Assembly: GCA_003249035.1 (NCBI GenBank) | Contig: QBMK01000027.1 | Location: 1 to 53,127 of the forward strand | Source: Pseudanabaena sp. | GTDB lineage: Bacteria; Cyanobacteriota; Cyanobacteriia; Pseudanabaenales; Pseudanabaenaceae | Direction: 5' to 3' | DNA: 53,127 bases | Shown here: positions 25,477 through 33,572 of the stretch, piece after piece | Position numbering within the stretch: the first letter of the stretch is position 1 | How the letters are laid out: every line of letters begins with the position of its first letter | The notes under the pieces: generated by a model | Database searches by the model: none | Told to the model about the DNA's origin: nothing | What the model saw: only the letters and a program-made list of their open reading frames with translations | Position numbers and translations under genes: made by a program

Positions 25477-25818
25477 TTAATCTTCATCTCGATCCTCATC
25501 TGATTCGTCTAGTAGCCCTAGTCTCAATAGCTTTTTGGCGAGAGAATATACATCCTGTTTACTGCCATCTTTCCGAATTCCCAAAGCTACAATCATCACA
25601 GTAACTTGAGCTTGCTCGATCGCGTAAATGATGCGATATCTTTGTCCGACAGCACGCACACTGTAATAACCATCTAGTTCACCTAGTAGTGGTTTGCCCT
25701 GCATTTCGGGAGATTCTTGGAGCTTGTCAATGAGATCGCTGATTTTTTGACGGATACGGCGATCGCTGATTTCTTTCAATAATCTCAAAGCCTTAGGCTG
25801 AATGACAATGCGATACAT
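25477..25818 (-). CDS. RelE/ParE-superfamily toxin
   Basis: A 113-residue type II toxin of the RelE/ParE fold. It has the N-terminal YRIVIQPKALRLLKEI, a central basic helix, GYYSVRAVGQRYRIIYAIE and the MIVALGIRKDG strand. RelE-type members cut mRNA on the ribosome and ParE-type members poison gyrase; the sequence does not decide which. The ATG at 25816-25818 overlaps the antitoxin stop (ATGA), which fixes the start. The acidic extension ESDEDRDED at the C-terminus is longer than usual. Confidence 0.88.
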   Translation of the reverse strand: MYRIVIQPKALRLLKEISDRRIRQKISDLIDKLQESPEMQGKPLLGELDGYYSVRAVGQRYRIIYAIEQAQVTVMIVALGIRKDGSKQDVYSLAKKLLRLGLLDESDEDRDED

Positions 25819-26087
25819 CACAGGTCTAATTCTCGTTTAGCTGATTCCCAATCTATTCCTTGTGTTGATTTTGCCTCGGTAATACCTTGACGCAAGTTAG
25901 CCATGAGGTTCGCATCACCAAGTATTTCTATGGTTTCGAGTATTGCTTCGTAATGTTGCCATGTCATCACGGCTAGGACGGGCTTGCCTCTGCGGGTAAT
26001 TGCAAGTGTGCCGCCTTGCTGGGTGAGCTTTTCAGGCAATGAGGTTAACTCGTGTCTTGCTTCTGTAATCGGAATATTGGACAGCAT
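25818..26087 (-). CDS. Phd/YefM-family antitoxin
   Basis: An 89-residue antitoxin starting at the internal ATG (26085-26087), MLSNIPITEAR. The N-terminal Phd fold includes the ITRRGKPVLAVM strand. The C-terminal part should wrap the toxin encoded immediately downstream. An alternative ATG at 26100-26102 leaves only one base to the operator and no room for a ribosome-binding site. A TGTACA double site directly upstream supports autoregulation of the pair. Confidence 0.9.
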   Translation of the reverse strand: MLSNIPITEARHELTSLPEKLTQQGGTLAITRRGKPVLAVMTWQHYEAILETIEILGDANLMANLRQGITEAKSTQGIDWESAKRELDL

Positions 26088-26103
26088 TATTTTTGAACCC
26101 ATC

Positions 26104-26121
26104 TGTACATTTAATTGTACA
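26104..26121. promoter_or_regulatory. Putative antitoxin operator TGTACA-N6-TGTACA
   Basis: Two TGTACA hexamers, each self-palindromic, separated by TTTAAT immediately upstream of the Phd/YefM antitoxin. The E. coli YefM antitoxin is known to recognise palindromes with a TGTACA core, so this is a convincing autoregulatory site. Confidence 0.72.
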
Positions 26122-26156
26122 TCTAAATACTAAAAAGCGATCTCCCCATAAACCAC

Positions 26157-26252
26157 TATTCACCGCAATAGCGATCGCCTTCTGCAAGACTTTAGAAAAT
26201 ATATCGTTAAAGCGATCGCCCAGAAATGATGACTCTCAGTAATAGCGTTCGC
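26157..26252. repeat. Dispersed HIP1-bearing repeat, copy R1
   Basis: Contains ATAGCGATCGCCTTCTGCAA, then ATATCGTTAAAGCGATCGCC and the motif AAATSATGACTCWCAGTAATAGCG. Shared pieces recur in the same order at 27141, 28557, 33110, 33845, 36798 and 37545. It lies between the toxin-antitoxin pair and the SDR gene; the gene-free stretch 26122-26411 holds nothing else recognisable. Confidence 0.75.
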
Positions 26253-26411
26253 TAACAGTAAACCCTTTAGTAGGTAGAGAGTTGAGTCAATTTGTCGAAC
26301 TTGACTTAAAGTAAAATTCTGTGGTATCTAGCCATCAGTAGAATAATTAAACCATAATTGCGTTAGAAATTTGAGCTAGATCTCAGAAACTACATACTTT
26401 AAGAGTTAGAT

Positions 26412-27101
26412 ATGGAATCTGAAAAAAGAAAAATTGTTGTGGTTGGAGCTAGTCGTGGGATTGGTGCGGCTGTAGCGAAACACTTTACCCAAAAAGGTGA
26501 TTCCGTGTTCTCGATTTCTAGAGGTCAGCCTATTGCGGGAAAATGGATTCAAGCGGATATTTCTACTCCAGAAGGAATCAAATCAATTGTCATTAGCATT
26601 GGTGAATCAACTGTAGATGCCCTTTTGTTTATGGGGGGAGTTTGGGAAAACGGATCATTTACTGATCAATATGACTTTATGACAAGCTCTGATCAAGAAA
26701 CTCGCTTTGTTATGGCTGTAAATACGATTGCACCGATTGAACTGACTAAGCAGCTTGCTAAGAATCTTGCTAAATCTATCAATCCAAGAGCTATATTTAT
26801 TGGCGCACTATCAGGATTGGATAGCTCTCCAACAATCGAGGTAGCTAATACAGCGTCTAAGTTTGGGTTAAGGGGAGCAGCCCAAGCATTGAGACTAGCT
26901 CTCCGCGATTACAAAATTGGTATTACGGTTATTAACCCAGGCAATATCGCTACAGATGAAGTAATGGCAGATATTGAAGAGGGTAGATTTACAGCACAAG
27001 TTCCAATTTCGCTTACGGATATAATCTCTTCGATTGAATGGATTTTAACACTTTCAAATGCCGTGGATATTAGCGAGATAAATATGTATCAGAAAGGTTG
27101 A
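26412..27101 (+). CDS. SDR family protein lacking the catalytic tyrosine
   Basis: A 229-residue short-chain dehydrogenase-like protein. It has the cofactor motif GASRGIGAAV, NTIAP, IGALSG with the catalytic Ser and a VINPGNI strand. The usual Y-x-x-x-K reads N-T-A-S-K (VANTASKFGLRG), so the catalytic Tyr is Asn. Either another residue does the chemistry or the protein is a non-reducing SDR with binding or regulatory function. It is a single gene between two copies of the dispersed repeat. No Shine-Dalgarno sequence is obvious. Confidence 0.82.
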   Translation: MESEKRKIVVVGASRGIGAAVAKHFTQKGDSVFSISRGQPIAGKWIQADISTPEGIKSIVISIGESTVDALLFMGGVWENGSFTDQYDFMTSSDQETRFVMAVNTIAPIELTKQLAKNLAKSINPRAIFIGALSGLDSSPTIEVANTASKFGLRGAAQALRLALRDYKIGITVINPGNIATDEVMADIEEGRFTAQVPISLTDIISSIEWILTLSNAVDISEINMYQKG

Positions 27102-27140
27102 TCAAGAAATATTTCAAGCAGCTATAGGTTACAAATGTTG

Positions 27141-27235
27141 CCTAGAAATCACGACTCACGGTAACAGCGATCGCCTTTTGGAGATTGATTGTTGAAGCGA
27201 TCGCCTTCCGACCGTATATTGTTGACCCGATCGCA
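27141..27235. repeat. Dispersed HIP1-bearing repeat, copy R2
   Basis: Contains CTAGAAATCACGACTCACGG, AGCGATCGCCTTTTGGAGAT, TTGTTGAAGCGATCGCC and a further CGATCGC unit. The following CTTGACTTAAAGTA also occurs after R1 at about 26301. Located between the SDR and ATP-grasp genes. Confidence 0.75.
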
Positions 27236-27289
27236 CTTGACTTAAAGTAGGATTTTAAGTACCGCATTTTGATAAATAGGTAAGGTCTT

Positions 27290-28081
27290 ATGAGATTTCT
27301 TTTTCCTAGCGATTATTTCAACCCCAAGAAAGTAGATGAAGCATATTCAGCGCAATTTGATTGTTTGCGAAACATAGGATTTGAGACATCAGTTATCTCT
27401 TTAGAAGCTTTGGCTTTAGGCTCTTCCAAAATTTACCCTTATCCAGATGCAGGATCAAAGTTGGTTTATCGGGGCTGGATGATCACTGCTGATGATTATT
27501 CTCTATTAGTCAATGTTGTAAGAGACTCTGGTGCAGAAGTTTTAATTTCTCGTGAAGAGTATTTAGCAACACATTACTTACCTAATTGGTATCCATTAAT
27601 TCGCGAATTAACCCCAGAAACGCTCTTTTTTTCTGTTGATGATAACCTAGAGGATGAGTTAATTAGGACAGGATGGAGCAGCTTTTTCATCAAAGATTAT
27701 GTTAAATCTCTTAAAACATCAATTGGTTCGATAATTGATAATCCTTCTGCAATTAGAACAGTTGTAGATGAAATGCAAAAATTTAGAGGATTTATCGAGG
27801 GAGGTCTTTGTGTACGGAGGGTTGAAGACTTTATTTCTGATACAGAGAGGCGTTATTTCGTGTTAAATGGTAAGCCCTTTGCTCCATCAGAAAATGAGGA
27901 AATACCACAAATTGTTGAGGATTGTGCTAAACGGATTAATAGTAAATTCTTTTCAGTTGATGTTGTAGAGCACAGGGATGGTTGTAAAAGGGTTGTAGAG
28001 ATTGGTGATGGACAGGTATCAGACTTAGTTGGATGGACATCTGAGCGTTTTGCTTCATTGTGGGCAGATTACTACCAGTAA
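27290..28081 (+). CDS. ATP-grasp domain protein (DUF4343-like)
   Basis: A 263-residue protein resembling the small ATP-grasp family annotated as DUF4343. It has an N-terminal pre-ATP domain (MRFLFPSDYFNPKKVDEAY), FFIKDYVKSLKTS with the phosphate-contact Lys, 'FRGFIEGGLCVRRVEDF' and a C-terminal acidic metal site 'FFSVDVVEHRDG...VVEIGDGQVSDL'. Such enzymes activate carboxylates with ATP to make amide or ester bonds; the substrate here is unknown. The next gene (28122) begins 40 bases downstream on the same strand and may be part of the same unit. Confidence 0.78.
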   Translation: MRFLFPSDYFNPKKVDEAYSAQFDCLRNIGFETSVISLEALALGSSKIYPYPDAGSKLVYRGWMITADDYSLLVNVVRDSGAEVLISREEYLATHYLPNWYPLIRELTPETLFFSVDDNLEDELIRTGWSSFFIKDYVKSLKTSIGSIIDNPSAIRTVVDEMQKFRGFIEGGLCVRRVEDFISDTERRYFVLNGKPFAPSENEEIPQIVEDCAKRINSKFFSVDVVEHRDGCKRVVEIGDGQVSDLVGWTSERFASLWADYYQ

Positions 28082-28121
28082 TTTACTTTCATAATTCTAA
28101 TCCATTTAGTCGAATCACCAA

Positions 28122-28520
28122 ATGAATACTTCTGAGTACATCGGGAAACAATTGATCTTCGTTGAGGCCGGTAAAATGTGCCTTGCAACGCTTATTCAAG
28201 CTCAATATGGAACTGATGGATTTAGAGCAATTTTTAGCGCATCCAAATTCCCATCGCTTTCATGCAATTTGCGAAAATTTCGATACGCTAATGAGGATGC
28301 TGTGAACTGTTGGTCTGAATTGTCATTTTTGGGCGAGCATTGGAAAGTTTTTGTGAAACCTAGTGAGTTTTATTATGCACAAGATTATTGGCAAGCTAGC
28401 TTTCTATGGGGAGGTGGATTCCGAGTCTTTCTCGATCAAAAATTTGTCGAACGTTTCATCGCTCATGATGTCTCTTGGCTTGAGGAATTCTTTAACCAAG
28501 ATGAAGATTCTGATGAGTAA
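28122..28520 (+). CDS. Protein of unknown function downstream of ATP-grasp gene
   Basis: A 132-residue soluble protein without recognised motifs. It has three cysteines in the first half, an aromatic middle (YYAQDYWQASFLWGGGF) and a strongly acidic C-terminus (NQDEDSDE). No signal peptide or membrane helix. It starts 40 bases after the ATP-grasp stop. Position suggests a partner or substrate-handling role, but this is speculative. A copy of the long dispersed repeat begins 36 bases after the stop. Confidence 0.6.
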   Translation: MNTSEYIGKQLIFVEAGKMCLATLIQAQYGTDGFRAIFSASKFPSLSCNLRKFRYANEDAVNCWSELSFLGEHWKVFVKPSEFYYAQDYWQASFLWGGGFRVFLDQKFVERFIAHDVSWLEEFFNQDEDSDE

Positions 28521-28556
28521 GAAGAGATTTGCATCTTGGTTTCGGCAAATTTATAG

Positions 28557-28768
28557 ATCGCCTAGAAATCATGACTCATAGTAATAGCGATCGCCTTTAA
28601 AAAATGGATTGTTGATGCGATCCCGATAACTTGGCTATAGTGAACAAAAACTCTAGGTAAATATAAATTCTCTCAACAAGTTATTTAATTTCAGTGTCAT
28701 TCATTTAATTACATTTTATATCGTATTCAATCAATTCATGCACGAAATCATGCGATCGCCTGTTACAT
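28557..28768. repeat. Dispersed repeat, long form, copy R3
   Basis: About 212 bp homologous along its whole length to 37545-37755. It runs from CCTAGAAATCATGACTCATA through the HIP1-like units, GGTAAATATAAATTCTCTCA and TATCGTATTCAATCAATTCA to GCGATCGCCTG. This shows the complete repeat unit is at least 200 bp; other copies are partial. It fills most of the gene-free stretch 28521-28888. Confidence 0.82.
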
Positions 28769-28888
28769 TGGTATAGATTGCGATTTGTAGATGTGGAAGT
28801 TATTCAACTCGGTAAAGACAGAAAATGAACGCCATACTCAAAACAACAAATTGAATAAGCAATTAAGTTTGTTTGGAGAATCAAAAAC

Positions 28889-30508
28889 ATGGCTATAGCA
28901 GAATTATCAGGTTGGCGAAATTGGCAAAGTTGGCGACCTTTTGAACATTTTAAGGGCGACTTAACGGGAGGATTGACCGCAGCAGTAGTCGCTTTACCTC
29001 TGGCTCTTGCCTTTGCCGTAGCTAGTGGAGTGGAGCCGAAGGCAGGATTATATACAGCGATCGTGGCAGGAACATTAGCATCGCTTTTTGGTGGCTCCTC
29101 AGTCCAAATTACAGGACCCACTGGAGCAATGGCAGTCGTCTTGGTGGGAATTGTCGCTAAGTATGGAATTGAAAAAGTCTGGATTGCAGGCGTAATGGCG
29201 GGGATTATTCAAATTGCCTTGGGTGTTGCCAAAATGGGGCAGTTAGTCAAATTCATTCCCTATCCTGTTACCGCAGGCTTTACGAATGGAATTGCGGTAA
29301 TTATTTTTTGTGGACAACTGAACAATTTTCTCGGCTTAAAGTTAGGACGGAGCGAGCATTTTCTCCCCGCTTTATGGGATACCTTAACTCATATTGGTGC
29401 ATTAAATTGGGAAGCGATCGCGATCGCTTCGGTAGTGATTGGCACTAAGATTTTATTGCCAAAAATTACAACTGCAATTCCAGGCTCCTTAGTAGGATTG
29501 ATTTTAGCTACGGCGATCGCCTCTTATTTTCAGCTTGATTTACCGACAATTGGCGAAATCCCCCGTGCTTTACCTTTACCGCATGGCATTCCCCATTGGA
29601 ACGATCCCCGTCTGTTACGAGAATTAATCAATCCCGCCTTAGCCTTAGCCGCTTTAGGTAGTATTGAATCTCTTCTCTCGGCTGTAGTCGCTGATGGCAT
29701 GACGGTTAGCGAAAAACATGATAGTAATCAAGAATTGATTGGACAGGGAATTGCTAATTTGGTAGTGCCATTTTTTGGGGGAATTCCCGCTACGGGCGCG
29801 ATCGCTCGAACTGCTGTGAATGTACGATCGGGAGGTAAAACGAAGCTATCGGGAATCATTCACGGCGTAGCTTTGGCTGTGATAATTATGAGTTTGGCTC
29901 CTTTGGCGGCAAAAATCCCCCTAGCGGCTTTGGCTGGTATTTTAATGGTGGTGAGTTTGCGGATGATCGAATGGGAAGCGATCGGGCTGTTGATGCGATC
30001 AACCTACGCCGATCTCAGCGTGATGTTGCTCACTTGGGGAGTAACGATTTGTTTTGACTTGGTATTGGCTGTCGAAATTGGACTGATTGCGGCAGGAGCA
30101 TTGTTTATCAAACGGATGAGTGACCTTAATCTTGCGCGTATCCCCGATATCGAAGCTTTTCCAGCAGGCGTGCCTTTAGAATTGGGTAAAGAAATCGCCG
30201 TTTATCGAGTTGATGGGCCTGTATTTTTTGGCGCGGCGGAACGTTTTGCCACTTTCTTAAGAGATGAACCAGAGGTAAAGCATTTGATTTTACGGATGCG
30301 CTTTGTGCCGATCATGGATACTACGGGTTTAGTCGCTCTTGAGGATATTTATCGAGATTTGAAGCGACATAGTTGCCATTTGATTTTGACAGGCTTACAA
30401 CCAGAAGTGGAGCAGTTGCTCGATCGCACTGGCTTATTGGACGAAATTGGGCGAGAAAATTGTTACCTCACAACGGATTTAGCCGTTGCTGCTTTGCTTC
30501 CAAGTTAA
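28889..30508 (+). CDS. SulP family inorganic anion transporter with STAS domain
   Basis: A 539-residue transporter for sulfate, bicarbonate or a related anion. The membrane part (about residues 20-420) has the family start ALPLALAFAVASGVEP, ITGPTGAMAVVL and PYPVTAGFTNGIAVI. A cytoplasmic STAS domain follows from about residue 425, with 'VDGPVFFGAAERF' and 'DTTGLVALEDI'. It does not match the BicA N-terminus I know, so I do not call it a bicarbonate transporter. It is convergent with the ArsR gene and precedes a rhodanese gene set, which makes sulfate or another sulfur oxyanion plausible. Confidence 0.92.
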   Translation: MAIAELSGWRNWQSWRPFEHFKGDLTGGLTAAVVALPLALAFAVASGVEPKAGLYTAIVAGTLASLFGGSSVQITGPTGAMAVVLVGIVAKYGIEKVWIAGVMAGIIQIALGVAKMGQLVKFIPYPVTAGFTNGIAVIIFCGQLNNFLGLKLGRSEHFLPALWDTLTHIGALNWEAIAIASVVIGTKILLPKITTAIPGSLVGLILATAIASYFQLDLPTIGEIPRALPLPHGIPHWNDPRLLRELINPALALAALGSIESLLSAVVADGMTVSEKHDSNQELIGQGIANLVVPFFGGIPATGAIARTAVNVRSGGKTKLSGIIHGVALAVIIMSLAPLAAKIPLAALAGILMVVSLRMIEWEAIGLLMRSTYADLSVMLLTWGVTICFDLVLAVEIGLIAAGALFIKRMSDLNLARIPDIEAFPAGVPLELGKEIAVYRVDGPVFFGAAERFATFLRDEPEVKHLILRMRFVPIMDTTGLVALEDIYRDLKRHSCHLILTGLQPEVEQLLDRTGLLDEIGRENCYLTTDLAVAALLPS

Positions 30509-30521
30509 TCGATAGGCGATC

Positions 30522-30791
30522 TCAGGCTAGTTCACACAACTCAAATATGATTGGATCGGCGATTTCATAATACACACTTACCCCTGAAGGTTTGCGAGAT
30601 AAGATTCCTGCTTGCGTCAATATTTTTAAATGCTTGGATACATTTGCTTGCCCCAGCCCAGTTGCTGCCATGATATCACTTACATTTTTAGAACCAGATT
30701 TTAAGGAACATAACACTTGCAGTCGGCTAACCTCGGACAACACTTTGAAATAATCGGCAACTTGCGCCAAAGCATCAGGAGAAATTTGCAT
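30522..30791 (-). CDS. ArsR-family repressor, possibly thiol- or sulfide-responsive
   Basis: An 89-residue winged-helix repressor. The DNA-recognition helix region reads GLGQANVSKHLKIL. C28 (LQVLCSLKSG) aligns with the first redox cysteine of the BigR/SqrR/YgaV sulfide sensors. A second cysteine, C86 (FELCELA), is near the C-terminus but about eight residues earlier than in BigR. The classical ArsR ELCVCDL metal motif is absent. It is divergent from a rhodanese-DUF2892 gene, the E. coli ygaVP theme in divergent arrangement, with an 18-bp palindrome between. A persulfide-sensing role is inferred. Confidence 0.85.
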   Translation of the reverse strand: MQISPDALAQVADYFKVLSEVSRLQVLCSLKSGSKNVSDIMAATGLGQANVSKHLKILTQAGILSRKPSGVSVYYEIADPIIFELCELA

Positions 30792-30830
30792 GATTGAAAA
30801 GTACTTTAAAATATTTTAATAATTGTTGTT

Positions 30831-30848
30831 ACTATATAGCTATATAGT
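30831..30848. promoter_or_regulatory. 18-bp perfect palindrome, putative ArsR operator
   Basis: ACTATATAGCTATATAGT is its own reverse complement and lies in the 101-base divergent region between the ArsR gene (start 30791) and the rhodanese gene (start 30893). A partial further half-site GATATAGTC follows. Position and symmetry fit a repressor site controlling both directions. Confidence 0.65.
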
Positions 30849-30892
30849 GATATAGTCAAACAAAGATCGCCAATCGTCAACTATAAAAATAC

Positions 30893-31438
30893 ATGATTAA
30901 CTTATCCAACACCTCACAACTAACCGAGATTGAGGCTATATCGCTCAAAGAGAAGCTCGATTTACAACAGGTTATCTTAGTCGATGTCCGTGAGTCAGGC
31001 GAATATGCAACTGAGCATATCGTAGGTTCTGTGTCTATCCCTCTATCAACTTTTGATCAAAATCTGATTGAGAACACTGGTGAGAAACCTCTAGTAATCT
31101 GCTGTCAATCGGGAATGCGTTCAAGTCGAGCCTCTCAGAAGTTACTGGAAAATGGATATGAGCATGTGATGCAGCTTAAAGGCGGTCTATCAAGCTGGAA
31201 AGCCGCAGGACTGAAAACACAGGTCGATCGCCATGTCCCCATAAGTCTATTTCGTCAAGTGCAAATTGTCGCTGGCTCCCTTGTGGCGATAGGAACTGGA
31301 TTGGGTATTGTCGTATCCCCTTGGTTCTTGCTATTGAGTGGGTTTGTGGGCTGTGGCTTGGTATTTGCGGGTGTTACCAATACCTGCGCGATGGGGATAC
31401 TTTTGATGAAACTTCCTTACAATCAAAGAACTTTATAA
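30893..31438 (+). CDS. Rhodanese-like sulfurtransferase with C-terminal membrane domain (YgaP-like)
   Basis: A 181-residue protein. The rhodanese domain (about 10-110) has VDVRESGEYATEHI and the active loop C71-Q-S-G-M-R, which would carry a persulfide. The C-terminal 60 residues form two hydrophobic helices of the DUF2892 type, as in E. coli YgaP. It would handle sulfane sulfur at the membrane. The next gene starts two bases after its stop, and the divergent ArsR repressor probably controls both. Confidence 0.9.
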   Translation: MINLSNTSQLTEIEAISLKEKLDLQQVILVDVRESGEYATEHIVGSVSIPLSTFDQNLIENTGEKPLVICCQSGMRSSRASQKLLENGYEHVMQLKGGLSSWKAAGLKTQVDRHVPISLFRQVQIVAGSLVAIGTGLGIVVSPWFLLLSGFVGCGLVFAGVTNTCAMGILLMKLPYNQRTL

Positions 31439-31440
31439 TC

Positions 31441-32115
31441 ATGAAACCAATTCGTATTTTCTATTTCTCAGATGTTTTGTGTATTTGGGCTTACATTGCA
31501 CAAATTCGTTTAGAAGAACTAAAGACCGCTTTCCCCGAAAATGTCGTCATTGATTATCACTTTGTTCCTGTGTTTGGCAATGCGCGTGAGAAGTTAGAGA
31601 ATGGATGGCGCGATCGCGGTGGATTGACGGGTTATCAAAATCATGTCAAGGCGATCGCTAGTAAATTTGAGCATATTTCTGTGCATCCTGATGTTTGGTC
31701 ACGAGTTCCCGCTTCTTCCACATCAGCCCATTTATTTCTGAATGCTATTCAGATGTTAGAGATAAAAGGTTTAGTCTCAGAATCCGATAAGGTTTTAGAA
31801 AAAACCGCTTGGGCATTTCGAGAAGCGTTTTTTACGAAACTTGCTGATATTAGCGATCGCAAAGTGCAGTTTGAAATTGCCGAAAGTTTGGGGCTAGATG
31901 TCACTCTAATTCAAGAGCAGATCGATAGTGGTGAGGCTTATGCTCTGCTGTCTAAGGATTTTGATTTAATCAAAGAACATACGGTTACAGTCAGTCCGAC
32001 TTTGATCTTTAATGAAGGTAGACAGCGACTAAATGGCAACGTGGGCTATCGAGTTATTGAAGCTAATATTCGAGAGCTGTTGAATAATCCACCCGATGAA
32101 CAATCTTGGTGTTAG
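31441..32115 (+). CDS. DsbA/FrnE-like thioredoxin-fold protein with CxxA site
   Basis: A 224-residue DsbA-family protein, cytoplasmic type related to FrnE and 2-hydroxychromene-2-carboxylate isomerase. The N-terminal strand FYFSDVLCIWAY carries C-I-W-A in place of C-x-x-C, leaving a single active-site cysteine. The cis-Pro region reads TVSPTLIFNEG. Such single-Cys forms favour glutathione or persulfide chemistry rather than disulfide formation. The ATG at 31441 is two bases after the rhodanese stop, so the two are translationally linked; a longer frame would overlap that gene. Confidence 0.87.
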   Translation: MKPIRIFYFSDVLCIWAYIAQIRLEELKTAFPENVVIDYHFVPVFGNAREKLENGWRDRGGLTGYQNHVKAIASKFEHISVHPDVWSRVPASSTSAHLFLNAIQMLEIKGLVSESDKVLEKTAWAFREAFFTKLADISDRKVQFEIAESLGLDVTLIQEQIDSGEAYALLSKDFDLIKEHTVTVSPTLIFNEGRQRLNGNVGYRVIEANIRELLNNPPDEQSWC

Positions 32116-32177
32116 AGATGTAAAGATATGAACAGATAAATTGTTCACCCGCCAAAATATTTATTAAGGGCATTCCA

Positions 32178-33083
32178 ATGATTCACCACGAACACAACCA
32201 TGCGCCTAAAACCCATAATCGTGCTTTTTTGATTGGAACAGGTCTAAATATTAGCTTTGTTTTAGTTGAGGTTTGGTTTGGGCTGCTCACCAATTCTCTC
32301 GCACTATTAGCAGATGCAGGACATAATCTTAGTGATGTTTTAGGATTACTTTTAGCATGGGGAGCCAGTTATCTTGTGCAGCGTCCTACCAATCACAAGT
32401 ATACCTACGGACTCCGCCGCTCCTCGATTTTGGCTGCTTTAATTAATGCAATTTTGTTACTGCTAACGATGGGAGGTATTACTTGGGAAGCCATTCGCCG
32501 CTTGCAAGAGCCTACGCCGATCGCTGGTGGCACAGTGATTTTAGTAGCAGGAATTGGGGTGGTGATTAATACAGTGACAGCGCTCTTGTTTCTGTCAGGC
32601 CGAGATGAAGACATGAATATTCGTGGTGCATTTTTGCATATGGCAGCCGATGCGCTAGTGTCTGTGGGCGTGGTACTGGCGGGAATTGCCATTTTGCTGA
32701 CAGGTTGGCTCTGGTTCGATCCCGTGATAAGTCTGGTGATTGTTACTGTAATTGTAGTTGGTACTTGGCAGTTATTTAAAGATGCCTTGCAATTAATACT
32801 TGATGGAGTTCCCCAACAAATAGAACTGATTGCTGTACGGACTTTTTTACATGAATTGCAAGGCGTGACTCAAGTTCACGATCTGCATATTTGGGCAATG
32901 AGTACGACTGAAATTGCTCTTACCGCGCATTTAGTTATACCAGAAGGATATACAGGCGATCGCTTTCTTACCGATACTTGCGAGGCACTGCATAATAATT
33001 TTGGTATTGATCACTCAACTTTACAGATAGAATCTGGGGATGCCGACTATCCATGTCATCTAGAGTCAGCTAGTAATGTGTAG
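32178..33083 (+). CDS. Cation diffusion facilitator (zinc-type CDF transporter)
   Basis: A 301-residue CDF exporter of the CzcD/ZitB type. It starts with a His-rich segment (MIHHEHNHAPKTHN), has six membrane helices, and carries the metal site H-x3-D in AGHNLSDVLG and a second H-x3-D in HMAADALVSVG. These residues are typical of Zn(II)/Cd(II) antiporters. The C-terminal cytoplasmic domain includes HDLHIWAMSTTEIALTAH. It is 62 bases after the DsbA-like gene on the same strand and may belong to the ArsR-controlled unit, tying metal efflux to thiol chemistry. Confidence 0.92.
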   Translation: MIHHEHNHAPKTHNRAFLIGTGLNISFVLVEVWFGLLTNSLALLADAGHNLSDVLGLLLAWGASYLVQRPTNHKYTYGLRRSSILAALINAILLLLTMGGITWEAIRRLQEPTPIAGGTVILVAGIGVVINTVTALLFLSGRDEDMNIRGAFLHMAADALVSVGVVLAGIAILLTGWLWFDPVISLVIVTVIVVGTWQLFKDALQLILDGVPQQIELIAVRTFLHELQGVTQVHDLHIWAMSTTEIALTAHLVIPEGYTGDRFLTDTCEALHNNFGIDHSTLQIESGDADYPCHLESASNV

Positions 33084-33109
33084 AGATATCGCCGATTCCA
33101 TCGGGTTTC

Positions 33110-33238
33110 AATTACGTTATATATCGTATTCAATCAATTCATACACGAAAGTAAGCGATCGCCTTCTGCAAACCTATAGAAAACATATCGTTAAAGAGAA
33201 CGCATAAAAATCAAGACTCACAGCACTAGCGATCGCAT
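33110..33238. repeat. Dispersed repeat, copy R4 (rearranged order)
   Basis: Has ATATCGTATTCAATCAATTC first, then GCGATCGCCTTCTGCAAACC, ACATATCGTTAAAGAGAACG and AAATCAAGACTCACAGCACT. The pieces match R3/R7 ends joined to R1/R5 middles, as if one repeat unit ends and the next begins. Located between the CDF gene and the MazF-type pair. Confidence 0.72.
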
Positions 33239-33242
33239 TATT

Positions 33243-33572
33243 TCAGAACTGGGGTTTGATGTGAGTGTTCCATACTTCACGCAAGTTATCAGCATCTTCT
33301 TGAGATACCTGTCCTAATTTGGTAATTAGTAAAGATTTCTCTAAGCAATCAAGTCGTGATAAACGCACAGTTGAGGCAACTCGTAAACCACTGGTTGACC
33401 AGTCTCTTAGTAAAACATCGGTTTGTGTTCTCGGCTGCGCGGATGTCACTGCTGCTAATACAACATCATCTCCATCTAGCCAAAGAATTAATACGGGTCT
33501 CTTTTTTGAAGATATGCCATTTGTAAAAGGAATTGTTGCAACCCAGATTTCTCCCGCCTTAATAGTCGTCAT
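33243..33572 (-). CDS. PemK/MazF-family toxin
   Basis: A 109-residue endoribonuclease-type toxin starting at MTTIKAGEIWVATIPF (ATG at 33570-33572), with the family's KKRPVLIL strand, a VTSAQ segment and a late Thr/Ser-Arg-Leu catalytic stretch (STVRLSRLD). It overlaps the antitoxin by 14 bases, so the pair is co-translated. These toxins cut mRNA at short specific sequences. A slightly longer start at 33584 is possible. Confidence 0.87.
   Translation of the reverse strand: MTTIKAGEIWVATIPFTNGISSKKRPVLILWLDGDDVVLAAVTSAQPRTQTDVLLRDWSTSGLRVASTVRLSRLDCLEKSLLITKLGQVSQEDADNLREVWNTHIKPQF

Noticed and set aside
28889-30508. Calling the SulP protein BicA (bicarbonate transporter)
   Set aside because: Its N-terminal membrane sequence differs from the BicA sequence I recall; anion specificity cannot be read from sequence, and the neighbours suggest sulfur.
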